A stretch of 64,000 nt of DNA from assembly GCA_034440635.1 (NCBI GenBank), contig JAOTON010000385.1:2696501-2760500 (forward strand), given 5' to 3'. Both the position numbers and the translations under genes were made by a program. Below, piece after piece: positions 24,143 to 36,400 of this stretch (position 1 is its first letter; each line of letters begins with the position of its first letter). Source of the stretch: Lepas anatifera (taxonomy: Eukaryota > Arthropoda > Thecostraca > Lepadidae). The notes under the pieces were generated by a model that searched no databases, was not told the origin of the DNA, and saw only the letters and a list, made by a program, of their open reading frames with translations.

Positions 24143-25310
24143 TGCCCTTACCCCTGGCTAAGTGCCCTTCTAACCCAGATGGGAAATCCTGGATTCACCT
24201 ATGGTATGTTAACATATTGGCCTGGTCTAATGTTTTCCGGGAGTATATCCGATATGGAAAGAATTGGACTTGAATTTTCTTATTCGTCCCGCGCTCGTCT
24301 TGGCTAATCATGCGTGACATCGTATACGTCTAGGTTATCCGTCGGATACCATCACCGTATACGTTGGGGGCGCTAATACCCTGGTCGGGGCGTAATGGGC
24401 AAAGTGGCACTAAGGGCGGACGCAGACCCGAGTTTTGGGGGGCCAAACCCATGTCTACCTCCCTTACTGAGGGGGGTGGGAGCGAATATTTTTTTGCTTT
24501 ACAGACCTAGTGTAAACACCTTTTTCAGTGCTTGACAGACCTAGTATAACCTCCCTCTCCAAATACATAATCGCTCTCCGGGGAGGGGGGAGGTGGGAGC
24601 GAAGATTGTTTTGCTCTACAGACCTAGTGTGAACACCTTTTTCGAAAAAAATTCCCGGCGTTTGGGGGGCAAAAGATAGTTTGGCCTCCCTCCAGCGCTT
24701 TGGGGGGCCATGGCCGGAATGCCCCCCCCTCCTGCGTACGCCAATGGGTGGCACCGGCGCAGGCTCCCGGAGCATCGAATCGCTGTCATCAGAGGGGCGC
24801 CAATATACTGATGCTAGAGGCACCAATATGCTGATGCCACCTGCACCATGCCGGACAGGGCTTTTTTAAGAGAAATGTCAGTGGGGGGCATTTCTTGTGC
24901 TGGCCATCATGTGTCTCCAGGGGATCAACACTGCATTTGGGGGGGGCGTTGATAAGACCTAGAAGCGCTAGTGCACTAGCGCTTTTGGAAACATTTTTAA
25001 ACATGTTTAAAAAATGTTCCCAATTTTTGTGTATTTCCATATTCTAAAGATTGTAGATGCTGGAGTTTTTTCCCAGGGCTGCGAAGTTCTTTTTCAGCAG
25101 AAAAGGGCCAAACCTGAAGCGGTCAAAAAGGATCCAAATATAATTTTTACTAAAACAGCAAATAAATATCACAGAAGTCAAATTTGAGACTAAAACGACC
25201 TCTCAAAGTAATAATAAACTCACAGAAAAACAACTTGTATCGCTGTTTAAAACTAATTTTTAACAGGTTGATCTTGATATGACGCAATATTTTTTTAATG
25301 CACTACCTAT
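24143..25310. other. no gene recognised; small internal direct repeat
   Basis: A segment of about 45 bases containing ACAGACCTAGTGT and AACACCTTTTTC occurs at roughly 24480-24525 and 24600-24645, next to G-rich blocks. This may be a degraded transposon. No gene is visible. Confidence 0.4.
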
Positions 25311-25314
25311 TTAA

Positions 25315-26356
25315 CCTTCGTCCCACTGGGGGAACAACGATGCCCCTCTAAGGTTTTTTTCAGAATTACAGAAATACGACGAGGTGCAGCACACCGCGGT
25401 TGAGGGGTCTACTTTTCAGTCCATCGTTTTCCCCACCCTCGCTAACAATTTTTACCCCGGGCCACAATAGGTCAGGTCACCAAGCAAGGTCAACCAAGGT
25501 AACCTCACTTCAACTTCTGAGCTCTACATTAGCTACATTTCTTATCTGATCATTTGTTTGTATGTTTGCATCATTTTTTACCAGGGCCACTGATTTAAAA
25601 ATTTATACACTTGATGACCCTTCCAGGGTTTGCAAAATGTGCATCCGGAATTATTTTATTTGGTGACTTGAGTTCAGGTCACAAGGTGAAATCTCCCATA
25701 GAAAAAGCATGGAAAAGTTGTCTTATGATCTTAAAGTCACAAAAAAATAATTGCAAATGCTCAGATTTCTCAGAAAACCTCCATGGCCACCCTTTCACGG
25801 ATTCCAGGGGCGGTATTTTCCTTTTGACCTATCTGAGGTCATCACAGGTCACCAGGGATCAAAACAGTATTTTGACGCACCTCATCAAGCTAGAGCGCTG
25901 AATTAAAAGTCATCGTGTATGTCTCATCAATGGCTTCCATTTGATATACGGCAAGGTCACTTTCTGACCATTCGTGACCTCAGGTCATTTTAGGTCAAGG
26001 GGTGCCCTCTGGAGGTCAAACCATTGGCGGGAGGTCATCATGTTCCACATAGCAGAGGAAGTCCTGGCATTTTCCTATCAAGCGTACTGTGGTACATTTC
26101 AATAGCTCTAATGGCATGAGAACCATGCCCAGGTTTAGTAGAAATAGCCTATCGTGACCCAACTTCACGTCTGGAGGTCAAACCATACACCTGAGCGCCT
26201 AAACATGTGAAGTAAAAGCATAATGAAGTCACACGACCTTTCTAATGCACTTTGCAGATTTGCGCTAACACCCATATTTTCGTAGTTAGAAAGGGGCTGG
26301 CTCATCGATGCCCTCGGTGGGGCGAAGGTGGCGCCGGACCCTTAGTGGGGCGTGGG
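25315..26356 (+). mobile_element. GGTCA-rich TTAA-flanked element, family 1, copy A
   Basis: A non-autonomous element of about 1.04 kb between two TTAA tetranucleotides (25311-25314 and 26357-26360). Its ends are inverted GC-rich repeats related to CCCTCGCCCCACCGGGG. The interior repeats GGTCA/TGACC at short intervals and has no open frame. The TTAA target suggests a piggyBac-type or related transposase acting in trans. Related copies are at 28.5, 35.8 and 48.4 kb. Confidence 0.75.
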
Positions 26357-26360
26357 TTAA

Positions 26361-27149
26361 TTGGAAGCCAGGAGTGTCCCCTCGAATCCCGCGTAGCTAC
26401 CAAATGATTTTATCCACATAAAGCAGAAAATTTGTTAGCATCATCAATTATCTTGGCCACACGAATCCCCGCTAACAGTTGATATATTTCCCGCTTTTCC
26501 AACTGTGATTTTTTTTGCTCTTCAACAGTGGTGATCTAGGATTTTGGTTAGCGGGAGGGGGAGGGTGGAGCCTCAGAGGGCGCACTTTGCCATCGACTTT
26601 CCACCCAAAGGGCGCCTATAGTATTGCATCCTTAGCGTCCGGTTTTCGGTGGTTGTATTTTTTATCGTGTTTTTTTCATAGAGTTCTGTCCCTCCCTCCC
26701 ACTGGCATAACAGTTTTTCTGTTGCTCTGTTCCTTTATTGGTGCCAGAACATCTTATTCAAGCCCGGAAAAGGCCAAGAGAAGCCATATTTATACAAGAG
26801 ACAAACCAAAGAGAGCCTAGGTGCCAGCTGCTAGAAAAAGGGCTTAAAAATGGTCAGATTTTAAGAAAGGGCCAACTGAAAAAAATCGCGCGGCCAAACA
26901 CGACAAAAAGCCCAAATTCGAAATAGTCACAAAATGGCCAGCCTGGCAGCCCTGATTCTGCCGCAATGTATTCAAAATGAATAAACTATTTTCTTATTTT
27001 TCTTTAAGGGTATAGCAAGGTAATTAAATTCCTGAAGTATCGAACACATGTGCTTTATAGTCTAAATCGAGATAAGTTTTATTTACATACCTACTATGAT
27101 GTGTGGCTGTTCCTGCCCAAATAATCTAAGAAATGTAGTGCAAAAACCA
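26361..27149. other. no gene recognised
   Basis: No coding or repeat structure recognised beyond low-complexity A-rich sequence near 26830-26960. Confidence 0.4.
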
Positions 27150-27250
27150 GTTACTAATTTTTGCGGCTTATCGACGCACCAACTGTCAGGGTCATATGGC
27201 ACCTCCAACTCTTTCCCTGTTAGAAGGGTTTCTCGGGAGCCAGCTTAATG
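27150..27250 (-). repeat. tRNA-derived SINE, tail fragment (copy 2)
   Basis: The reverse complement contains GGCTCCCGAGAAACCCTTCT, GAGTTGGAGGTGCCATATGA and CAGTTGGTGCGTCGATAAGC, matching the tail of the full SINE at 37475-37660. The tRNA-like head is missing, so this copy is truncated. Confidence 0.6.
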
Positions 27251-27876
27251 ATTCTGACGAAGGGCTGGCCGAATATATATCTCCCAATTTACAACATCAA
27301 GGAATCGATGAGAAAGGCCAACTAACAACTTATCAACTTACCGAAAAAAACATGCAGCGATCTGACTATAGCTTTTACCTATGCTACCACCACAATAATA
27401 AATAAATAGGCTAAGCACTTCACAACACCACGCCAGCAACCAATCTGACGCGCTGTTACTACATCGGGTTCCGCCAAATCCACGAACAAGCTCCGAGCGC
27501 TGACAACTGACCGCGTGTGAAATGAGAGCATCGTGCAATCCCCCGGTACTAGCTGGGCTTCCGGCCGGTTAGAACACGATGTTTGATTGGTTTTAGGCTA
27601 TCTCCAGCGTTGTGATTAGTTGGTGCTGAGCCTGCTTTGCCGGGATTTCCCGCAACTACGTGCTTTGTTTCGTTTTTTGTACGATGGAGTAGACAGCCAT
27701 TGGTACAGCCACAGCCACATTGGTACCCCGGTTTTAGGATGTGGTAGACCCCAGACAGGTTTCTCAGTCAAAATCGATGCTTTCTGTTACGAATGGTCCT
27801 CACCTGACCTGCAGGTGCTTTCCCTTCCAATTGGAAATTCAGGACGTGCCTGTTTTTGTTGTGGGAATGACCTAGG

Positions 27877-28262
27877 ACCCTAAAAAGATGATAAAACAGA
27901 AAAGAGTAAAAACGCTAAAAGACAAATCAAAAATGCAAAAATGCAAAAATTCGAGGAACCAAAACGCCTAAACCCTAAAAAGCCCAAAATGCTAAGACAA
28001 GGTAAAGATGAAAAGCGTGGAATGAGGTAAACGCAACGTTTCGGTCCCTGACCGTTGTCAGGCGAGGAGGACCAAAACTCGCCTGACTACGGTCAAGGAC
28101 CGAAACGTTGCGTTTACCTCGTCCCACGTTTTTATCTTTACCTTGCCTAAGCCTTTTTGGGCTATCTAGGGTTTAGGCGTTTTAGTTTCTGGACTTTCGC
28201 ATTTTTCGCATTGTCTTTTAGCGTTTTTACTGTCTTCTGTTTTATCATCTTTTTAGGGCCTC
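27877..28262. mobile_element. foldback element, 185-base inverted arms with ribozyme-like centre
   Basis: The left arm 27877-28066 is the near-perfect reverse complement of 28078-28262, with only about 11 bases between them. Each arm starts CCCTAAAAAGATGATAAAAC and ends with GGTAAACGCAACGTTTCGGT and a short hairpin. No coding capacity. A foldback or MITE-like structure is the simplest reading. The central motif CTGACNA-hairpin-CGAAAC resembles a degenerate hammerhead ribozyme core. Confidence 0.8.
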
Positions 28263-28424
28263 TTTACCACAATACTCTGCGGCTTATGGCACCATATCAG
28301 CAGCAGAACTTCCGAGAACCTATTACGTGCTTATGTTTTGAAAAAATAAACATTTTATGAGTATCAGAATAACAATAGGGACGCTAAAACAGCAAGACTA
28401 TTAGCCAGTCTCCAATGGGGTGCC

Positions 28425-28427
<3 letters not shown>

Positions 28428-28462
<35 letters not shown>
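28428..28462. repeat. (TA)n microsatellite
   Basis: About 17 perfect TA units just left of a truncated GGTCA-rich element. Confidence 0.95.
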
Positions 28463-28464
<2 letters not shown>

Positions 28465-28489
28465 TATTTTGTAGGCCAACCCAGTCTCA

Positions 28490-29060
28490 GCTTGACGCTC
28501 GCCCCCATCGGGGGCCATCGATGGCCCCTCTAAGGTTTTTTTCAGAAAAAAAAACAGAAAAACGACAAGGCACAACACCGCGGTTGAGGGGTTCGCCTCC
28601 CAACCGATCATTTTCCCAGCATCCCTAAAATGTTTTACCCCGGGCCACACTAGGTCAGATCACCAGGCAATGTCAAACAAAGTCACCTCACTTCAACTTT
28701 TGAGCTCTATAAGAGCTACATTTATAAGCTGATCGGTTTGAACATTTCTACACTTGATGACCCCTCCAGGGTCTACAAAATTTATATCCAGGATATTTTT
28801 TCGATTTGGTGACTTGACATAAGGTCACAAGGTGACCTTTCCCATAAGAAAAACATGGGGAAAAGCTATTTTATGATCTAAAAGTCACTAAAAATGATTG
28901 CAAATGCTCAGACTTCTCAGAAAAGTATTATTGGCCGCGCTTTGACGGATTTCAAGGTCGATAATGTCTATTTGACTTATCTGGGGTCATCACAGGTCAC
29001 GAGGAGTGAGTGAATAACAGTATTTTGACGATAACTTTTGACCCAATCAGGGGTCAAAAC
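28490..29060 (+). mobile_element. GGTCA-rich element, family 1, copy B (3' truncated)
   Basis: Starts with GCTCGCCCCCATCGGGG and GGCCATCGATGGCCCC and follows copies A and C for about 550 bases. It then diverges into sequence more like the family 4 element. The right terminal repeat and a matching target duplication are missing, so this is a truncated or recombinant copy. Confidence 0.6.
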
Positions 29061-29536
29061 CCATATGAGGTCACGTGAGCATGCAGCAATTATTCTGCTA
29101 GTAACTTCCCAAGGAATTGAGATAAAGCTTCCATTTTTATTGCATCTTGCTTATCTTGTCACCGGGAGTCGATTGATATGAAGCATGAGTATACCAGGCC
29201 ACCCTGTGACCCTGACCTAGCTCGATATCATTTCACTTATTGACCTATCAATGTCATAGTATGCATTATTCGATTTGCCACGATAAAAGGAGTCCAATTG
29301 TGCCTAAATATTTAAACTAGCTCCGCCTAGTAAAAATATTATAGAGGGGCAAAATGTGCACTGACCTGTTGTAAGCCTTTGGAACCTTCCTTGCCCTGTG
29401 CTGACATAAATATTGACCTGACATATAAGCTTGTATAATTTGTGTTCATCTTGTCAAGAGCTTTCGAACACGGTCTGTAATTGTTTTAGCTTTCCTGGGA
29501 AATGATTGTTTTAGCTTTCCAGGTGTCTTACCTTAA

Positions 29537-30775
29537 CCCTATTTCCGTCAGGCTCCCGGCTACCCCTATTTCCGGCAGGGGGGCAATATCGGCCCCCCTA
29601 AGATCTCGTAATCTAACCGGCCGATTTTGAAAATTCAAAGTGCTATAGATTCCCCTGACGCTAAACTTTATTTTGAAAAAAGAAAATTTCAAAATTTTGA
29701 TTTTTAAGGAGAAAGTCGTGCAAAATATACAATTTTTGTGTATTTTTTAGATTTTCCATAACCCTTGTCTCTGTTGTACGATTTTCACAAAACTAGTTCA
29801 GATTTACAAATAATTGACCCAAAATTGTCATATACTCGAGTTACGCAAAAATTCGAAATTCAATGGCAGTTCCAGGACCAGGACTATGAGGGGAAATATA
29901 TACAACCTAAAAAGTTTTTGTTACGCGGATTAGAAGCCGTGATATACTGCTTGGCATCTTTGACACATAAATAAATGAACAAAAGTGAAAAACTCATCAG
30001 GGGCGGATGCAGTAAGGTAAAACAGTGGGGTAAAATACATCCCAACAATATGCGAGTGGTATGCATGAGTATATTAGTCCCTCGACTAGTTGAAATTTAT
30101 TTCTGATAATTTTTACCCTCCCATGGCAGCTCTGGGAAAGGGGGTGACATAGGCGGATCAAGGACTCTCGTCGTGGGGGGCGGGTGGGGGTGATTGGAAA
30201 CACATTTTTAATATACAACGATATTGAGTCGCGGCGGTGATACTGGCTGGGAATATGCATTTTGAAAATGTGTAGTGACTGGACACGCCTCTGGTAATCT
30301 AGAATTTGGTTATAACTATTTTGAATTTTCATATACCCAATTGTATTCGCCCTGGCACGGCTGTAAGCAGTCTTCTCACTTACTAACGTTTAGTCCTTCT
30401 TGATAACATTCCCCCATTTTGAACTGCTGTAACCGCCCCTGATGAATACAAATAGTGACAATTGTGAATGCACTATCATCTCACATAAAAAATGATATAA
30501 TAAAACCATATAACTGGTATCAGGATCAGCAGAGACGGCTTCCTTTTACAAAGAACCCATCGCATACGATAATACTTGGTTTGTGGATAGAACCTCCCCA
30601 AAAACCCAGCCATAGCTCCGCCCCTGGTAAATATATAATATTGAAAATTTCAGAAAACCTGCCTGTACTAGTTTTAGGAAAAGTCAGGAAGTTTCAAAGT
30701 TCTATCGCAAGCCGTTTCGGAGATATTCTTGAAAAACCTTAGGGGGGCAATATTAGCCCCCTGCCGGAAATAGGG
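29537..30775 (+). mobile_element. TTAA-flanked element, family 3, copy 1
   Basis: A 1.24 kb element flanked by TTAA on both sides (29533-29536 and 30776-30779), with ends CCCTATTTCCG and CGGAAATAGGG. Sub-terminal blocks GGGGGGCAATAT and ATATTAGCCCCC are also inverted. It has no substantial open frame. A second copy is inverted and nested in another element at 56371-57553. The target and end structure suggest piggyBac-type mobilisation. Confidence 0.8.
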
Positions 30776-31140
30776 TTAACCGAACCCTGTCCATTTTGGG
30801 TTTATCATTCCTAAACTTAACATCGACCCCACCTTTCCGATGCATGTAACGCGCCTAACCTCCTTCTTCCTTGAGGTGGCGCTATGTTCAACTCAAATTA
30901 TGGCATAGACCGATGTAGGGATGACAGAGCGGGGCCAAGTGACTTGAAAAAAAAGAGATAAAAATATGCCCCCAGCGGGGCGCGTCATGCCAGGGCCCCA
31001 GCGGAGCGCATGTTAAAGTCACCATCACGTCGTGGGTACTGCTACCAGTCAAGTTTTCGTTAGATATCTCTCAAAGCGTTCATCAAAGGTTTTAGCACCT
31101 TTTTCACTTTTCCTTGTGTATTGTTGCTTATTTTTCAACA

Positions 31141-31387
31141 CGTGCATTGACGGGGGCGGGTATCCACCCCTTCGGGTTGTTTTAGACAAAACAGCGGCGC
31201 GTAGCGGCACTGTACTTGCAATATCTTTTCTCTGGTCGTTTTTACAACTCTTGTCAAAATTTTGTCTAGATCATCTCAGGTCAGGTTACCAGTTTAGGTC
31301 AAGTGACCTCCCCTAAAAAAAAGTTTAAGATAGCATAAGTCAGAACAGGGTGAACTTATCCGATTGAAACTCATATTCTCTTATTTG

Positions 31388-31441
<54 letters not shown>

Positions 31442-31672
31442 CCTAAGGCCAGGTGCGAGCAATGACCTTCCCACTAGAAATACGAGTACATGGGAAAATG
31501 GTTTTAGCTGAATAGCTTAATAATTGATGGCGATAGATAATTCATTTTAACTGCATTAAATTTTCCTTATCATTGCAGTTCTAATGATATACATTTTGAC
31601 ATAATTTGAACTTTAACTGACCTCAGGTCAGATCAAATCCTTGATTTGACCTGATTTGACCTAGTAATGTGA

Positions 31673-31738
<66 letters not shown>

Positions 31739-32043
31739 CACTCGATTTAGCTTGCTGCGAGGATTCCAATGGTCTGAATTGTTTTGCTCTATCTTTACTT
31801 TGTCAGATGTAATGACCGAAAACCTTCATTTACAGGTTAACCCTAAGATGGCTTGCCTTGACCTCTAGTGATCATAAATGTGCCCTAAAAATAATTCAAA
31901 TATTTTCGATAGAAAATTGGAGGGGCTACTCAACGCCGTTTTCCGTTTTTTCGTTATCTAGCGTGGTTCTTGAGATCTTAGGGGGGCGGGTAGATGCCCC
32001 CCCCGTCAATGGGAAGGTGACTCCGACCCCCGTCAATGCGCGT
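31141..32043 (+). mobile_element. GGTCA-rich element, family 2, copy 1, with two (TA)n tracts
   Basis: The ends are GTGCATTGACGGGGG and CCCCCGTCAATGCGC. The interior contains repeated AGGTCA/TGACCT motifs and two long perfect (TA)n tracts, 31389-31439 and 31677-31735. The right part matches, inverted, the outer element at 56212-58166. Non-coding. Confidence 0.7.
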
Positions 32044-32109
32044 CGAAAACAAATAATTGAACAATAAACAATTTTATTGGAGTTCAATGGGGTGGCCGGA
32101 GTTTATCAG

Positions 32110-32312
32110 GGCCTGGGTGGCCTTGTGGCTTCGTTGCCAGTCTGCGAATCGAATAGTATGGATTAACGTGGATTCAATCCCCACGGCGGGAAACTGCCTT
32201 CCGTGTCCGATCTGACCCGGTGGAGAGGATCCTTAAACACCCACGCCAATATTCCCTGTAATTGGGCAAGTGTGCCTGTTGGGAGTGGCCCTAGTAAAAT
32301 AAAAAATAAAAT
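32110..32312 (+). repeat. second tRNA-derived SINE family
   Basis: Box A-like TGGCCTTGTGGCTTCG and box B-like GGATTCAATCCCC are about 45 bases apart. They are followed by a unique body and an A-rich tail, AAAATAAAAAATAAAA. The missing acceptor-stem pairing and the long tail make a SINE more likely than a tRNA gene. The body differs from the SINE at 2.2, 27.2 and 37.5 kb. Confidence 0.6.
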
Positions 32313-33015
32313 GGCCTGTACGATTGCGAATTGTTGTTTGTTATAAGAAAGCCTTTTTGGCAGAGAAGATAAAGTGCACAATAATTTTACTTTCATGCTA
32401 AATTGACAGTAATCCCCTGCGCTTCCTTAGCCTGTGGTAACCCACGGTGGTAACACCTACTGAGCCAGTAAGAGTGAATTACGCATCATTCAATCAGTGT
32501 AGTTATAAACACGATAAAATATATATATGGGCCCACCCGACCTATTAGGTAAAAGTTGTAAATTAAAAACCAGAATCTTATCCCCCCAAAAATGAAATTT
32601 TAGAAACATATGAATTGCATCCTGATATCGAAAAACGAAGCTAAGCCCCATTATCAGCGCTATGACCTTAGTCTGACACGTCTATTCACATACCAGACTC
32701 TTTTTGGCTGTTAATCAGTGTTTTTGGGCGCCTGAGTTGGGCCCCAGTTATGTAAAATCTATATATTTTTGTTTGTTCCGGAACGGCAGAACCAGGCAAA
32801 CCAGCCTTGCCGGAACACGGACCAGCCCGGGGTACTTAATCATGTTACAGTTATCATGAATTTGCAAATAGATTGTAAAATAGATTGTAAAACAGATTGG
32901 CTCTATTATACAAAGGTTTAGTTGGTTCATGATCGAATGCACCAACTGAAACGTGGTACGACCAATTTAGCCGAGTTTCATTTGGTAAGATTCTGGGGGT
33001 CACAGGGGACCTCTT

Positions 33016-33252
33016 TCACCGGTCTCGGGGGCAACCCTTGGCATGTGGATGCTCAACGCAGTGCCATTTCCACAAACATTTGTCCCGTGTATTCACATTG
33101 TAACCGGAGAAGATGCCGTATCTGTTGCCTGACCCTGGGCGCTTGGAGCGGTTTTTCACCTCCAGCTCCCCCCCGGGGCCGTACTCGCCGTGATGCGCCT
33201 CGTTGAAGTGCGTCCGTCGCACACGCTCGCCTGCCCCGCCGTCCGGCCACAC
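33016..33252 (-). CDS. possible minus-strand exon, cysteine-containing, divergent from xylose isomerase
   Basis: A GC-rich open frame on the minus strand encodes, among other segments, THFNEAHHGEYGPGGELEV and later DKCLWKWHCVEHPHAKGC. Its codon use resembles the real exons, with C or G mostly in third position. It has no ATG; the frame stays open to the right beyond 33300, so any start would be further up. It ends at a TGA that overlaps a possible donor (GACCG|GTGAAA). No family is recognised. It could be the antisense shadow of a CpG-rich promoter. Confidence 0.28.
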   Translation of the reverse strand: MWPDGGAGERVRRTHFNEAHHGEYGPGGELEVKNRSKRPGSGNRYGIFSGYNVNTRDKCLWKWHCVEHPHAKGCPRDR

Positions 33253-33358
33253 AACCCGCGTGTGTGTTTCAGCGCGCTCGCGTGAGCGCGGCGCGGCGCG
33301 GATTCGGTGACTGGGCGCCGTGCGGTGTCACGTTGTGACGCTGTCGACTGAGACCGGC

Positions 33359-33366
33359 TATATAAA
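33359..33366 (+). promoter_or_regulatory. TATA box of the xylose isomerase gene
   Basis: TATATAAA lies 33 bases before the first in-frame ATG (33392) and 87 before the second (33446). Transcription would be expected to start about 25-31 bases downstream of the TATA box, that is, practically on the first ATG. The upstream 100 bases are CpG-rich. Confidence 0.65.
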
Positions 33367-33391
33367 CAGGTCCAACAGCGGCGACTGCAGC

Positions 33392-33464
33392 ATGTCCAGT
33401 GGCAGCCCAGCCAAGCGACCGCGCACGCACAGCAGCAGCCCAGCCATGAAGGAGGCGTTCCCAG
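33392..33464 (+). CDS. xylA: xylose isomerase exon 1 with two in-frame start codons
   Basis: From the first ATG the exon encodes [20 protein letters not shown]; from the second (33446, context CAGCCATGA) the protein starts MKEAFP then DIGKIPF. Family members usually begin close to the KEYFP-xIGKI segment, so the second start gives the canonical protein. The extra 18 residues are basic and serine-rich (PAKRPR), like a nuclear localisation signal. The TATA position suggests that the first ATG is at or within a few bases of the transcript end and may be skipped. Confidence 0.7.
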
Positions 33465-36400
33465 GTGAGAACTCAGCCCTTCAACCTCAGCCCTCTGTAC
33501 TCAGCGTCACTCCGGAGGGATTCAGCCCCGCGTTTCAATAGCAAACAAGCGAAGATTGTCTGGCAGGCAGGGCAACTCTGTGCAAGCTGGCACTGATATG
33601 GGTTTCCACTCGTACAGAAGTTTTGACGTCTCCATACATCCATTGTCAATGACCAGGAATGGCTGATATCACGCATGCTTAGGGCGAGAATCTAACTATC
33701 TACTAAATCTGACTTTGGGTTTATTTACACTGGGTGCTGATCCATGACTGCGCATAATCTGTATAGATACAATTAGATTCCGTAGCGCAAAGATATCGCG
33801 TTTATCCTTTGAAACCACGGATAAGTCAGGTTATCCTGTTTTGTGTTTTGTTCCTTTTCTATGTAAAGTTAAAATGAAGAGCTTGGTCTTGCTTGCTATA
33901 TTGTTGTCGGATCCGATCCTATCTCTCAGAGGCTCCTTTTAAGGGTGTTAATGAGCCAAGGATGGTTCAAGAATGAAAGTTTGCATCGAACCATGTCAAA
34001 AAGTCAAAAGTATTCAAGCACATGAATTTCCCGTAGGATGCGGGGAAGGAATGCATTTTTTACTGCAATATGCCAGTTTTAGAATCATTAAAAATATTTC
34101 ATATACTTTGCACCATCTTCCAGACATGAAGGTGTGAATGATATTCAGTCAAACGTAATATAGCTTTGCTGTAAAATTCAACACTGAGATCTAAAAATTA
34201 CCTACATTCAAGACTATACAGATAGATTGTAAGCAGCACTGAATCAAGATCATGCTGACACCAAAAAATGCATTTAAAACTGACAAACTTAATATGACTT
34301 CGTAAAAAATTCTGTTGGATCTTTCTGGGCAAAAAGTATTTCGGTGAAAAGAAAGTAGCCATGTGGTATTTTGACGTGCTTTGTCAAAAGGTGTGACTGA
34401 GCTCCTTCGAGACTGAGGCACGAACAACAAACCGAAGTAGCGAAAATATGTATGTCGCAAGGTCCGTTTTACCCTGGTCTCCCCTACTCACTTTTTTGTG
34501 TATCAATGCAATAATAAGGGGCATACTTCAGGGTAAGATGGTGATGGTGATTGCTGAATATTTAGCAATCACCAGCATCACCGAACATATCGAATGGTGA
34601 TGGCTGCTTACTGAACAATACAAACCCTGAAAACTAAAGAAATCGGAAAATGTGGCCGGAGAAACGTAAGCATATGGCAGCCGAGTCCAACGCTGTTTAC
34701 GGCCAGTGAAATACATTAGCCGAGCGCCCGGCTCGCACGCAAATTCATTGGAGAAGTGCGGGTGGTATATTGTTTAAAGTCGATAACTTCTTACATGCAT
34801 AGAGTTATGGAAGTTTGGTGCAAACACCAATGTTGACGAAGTCGGTCACACTTTGACTATCACAGGCTCTCCGGTGTATAACAGCGATATCTGTTACACC
34901 AAAGGACGTCTGCCGGAGGCCAAGCTGAGGCATCGCTGAGGTACATTAACTCCTTTCTAATATGCTTTTGTCGCAGTCACAGACACAATTATCTGTTCCC
35001 AACAGGAGCGGCTGGAAATTTGAAACAAACCTCTATGTATTATATTATGCCAGACCCATCTTCCAAATGCTTCTTACTTGTGACGCTTATCTTAAATTTG
35101 CAGTTTTTACCAGTTATATTAGCATCTTTTAAACAGCTGTTCAAAATTCATCATTAACGTTGTTGAAATCGTCTTCGCTATCGCAGAGAGCTGCAATAGT
35201 GCGGCACGCTTTCCTTGCGGCCCTCAGTATGACTTCTGACTTGATCCATGTTTACACAGATAAATAAAATTACCTCTTTCTTTCTAGTTGGAAAATTTGT
35301 ATCTCAAGCCACTTGGATATCCTAAACCGAGAGGCTTAGTTGAAAAAAACACAGTACCTAATGTTCTGACCGGCAACCTCCATGTTATATCTTATGCAGC
35401 ATAGCATATGAGATAAGCCATTGCATTAACGACCAGTGTCTCGATCCTTTCAAATTTTGAACACATGAAGGAATGTGGTAACACACACTGTTATGTCTCT
35501 TTGGACAGGAATCAAAGCACGTCAAAGGGAGGGAATCTTCCGAATGAATAAACCCGATTCGGAAGTGCGTAAGAACACACACAGCTGGTGATACTTCGCA
35601 AGAATATATCATTTTACCAGCGAGCTAATCTGTGCGTTCCTTTCTGTTTGAGAAGAGCCAAATATTGATATAACCTATTCATATGTGCGATTTGAGCTTC
35701 AGGGCTGGAAGTTGTTAGTATTGCGGTCGACAGTCGTATAGAATACTATAGTCTCCTATGATATCCCTCGCCCCAGCGGAGGCCATCGATCCCCCCTAAG
35801 GGTTTTTTCCGGAATAGGAGAAAAACGACGAGGCGCAGCACCACGGTTGAGGACTCTACCTCTCACCCCATCATTTTCCCACCAACCCTGAAATTTTTTA
35901 CCCCGGATCACCCAAGGTCAGGTCACCAGGCGAGGTCAACCAAGGTCACCTCACTTCAACTTTTGAGCTCTATAAGAGCTACATTTCGAAGTCGATCAAT
36001 TTAAAACTTCCTACACTTCATGACCCCTCCAGGGTCTACAAGGTGTCCATCCGGGATTCTTCGATTTCGTGACCTGAGGTCAGGTCACGAGGTGAGCTCT
36101 CCCATTGAAAAAGCATGGGGAAAAGCTGTCTTATGATTTAAAAGTCACAAAAAGAGGTTGAAAGTGCTCGGCTTGCTCAGAAAAGCGTTCTTGGACACCC
36201 TTTCACGGATCTCAGGGGCCATATTTGCCCTTTGACCTCTCCAAGGTCATCCAAGGTCACCAGGGGTCAAAAACAGCCTTTTGACAATGACTGTTGACCT
36301 AATTAAGCTAGAGTGCTGAATCAAACACCATCATGTATGTCTTTTCACTGGCTTTCATTTGATATACGACAATGTCACTTTCTGACCTTTCGTGACCTTA

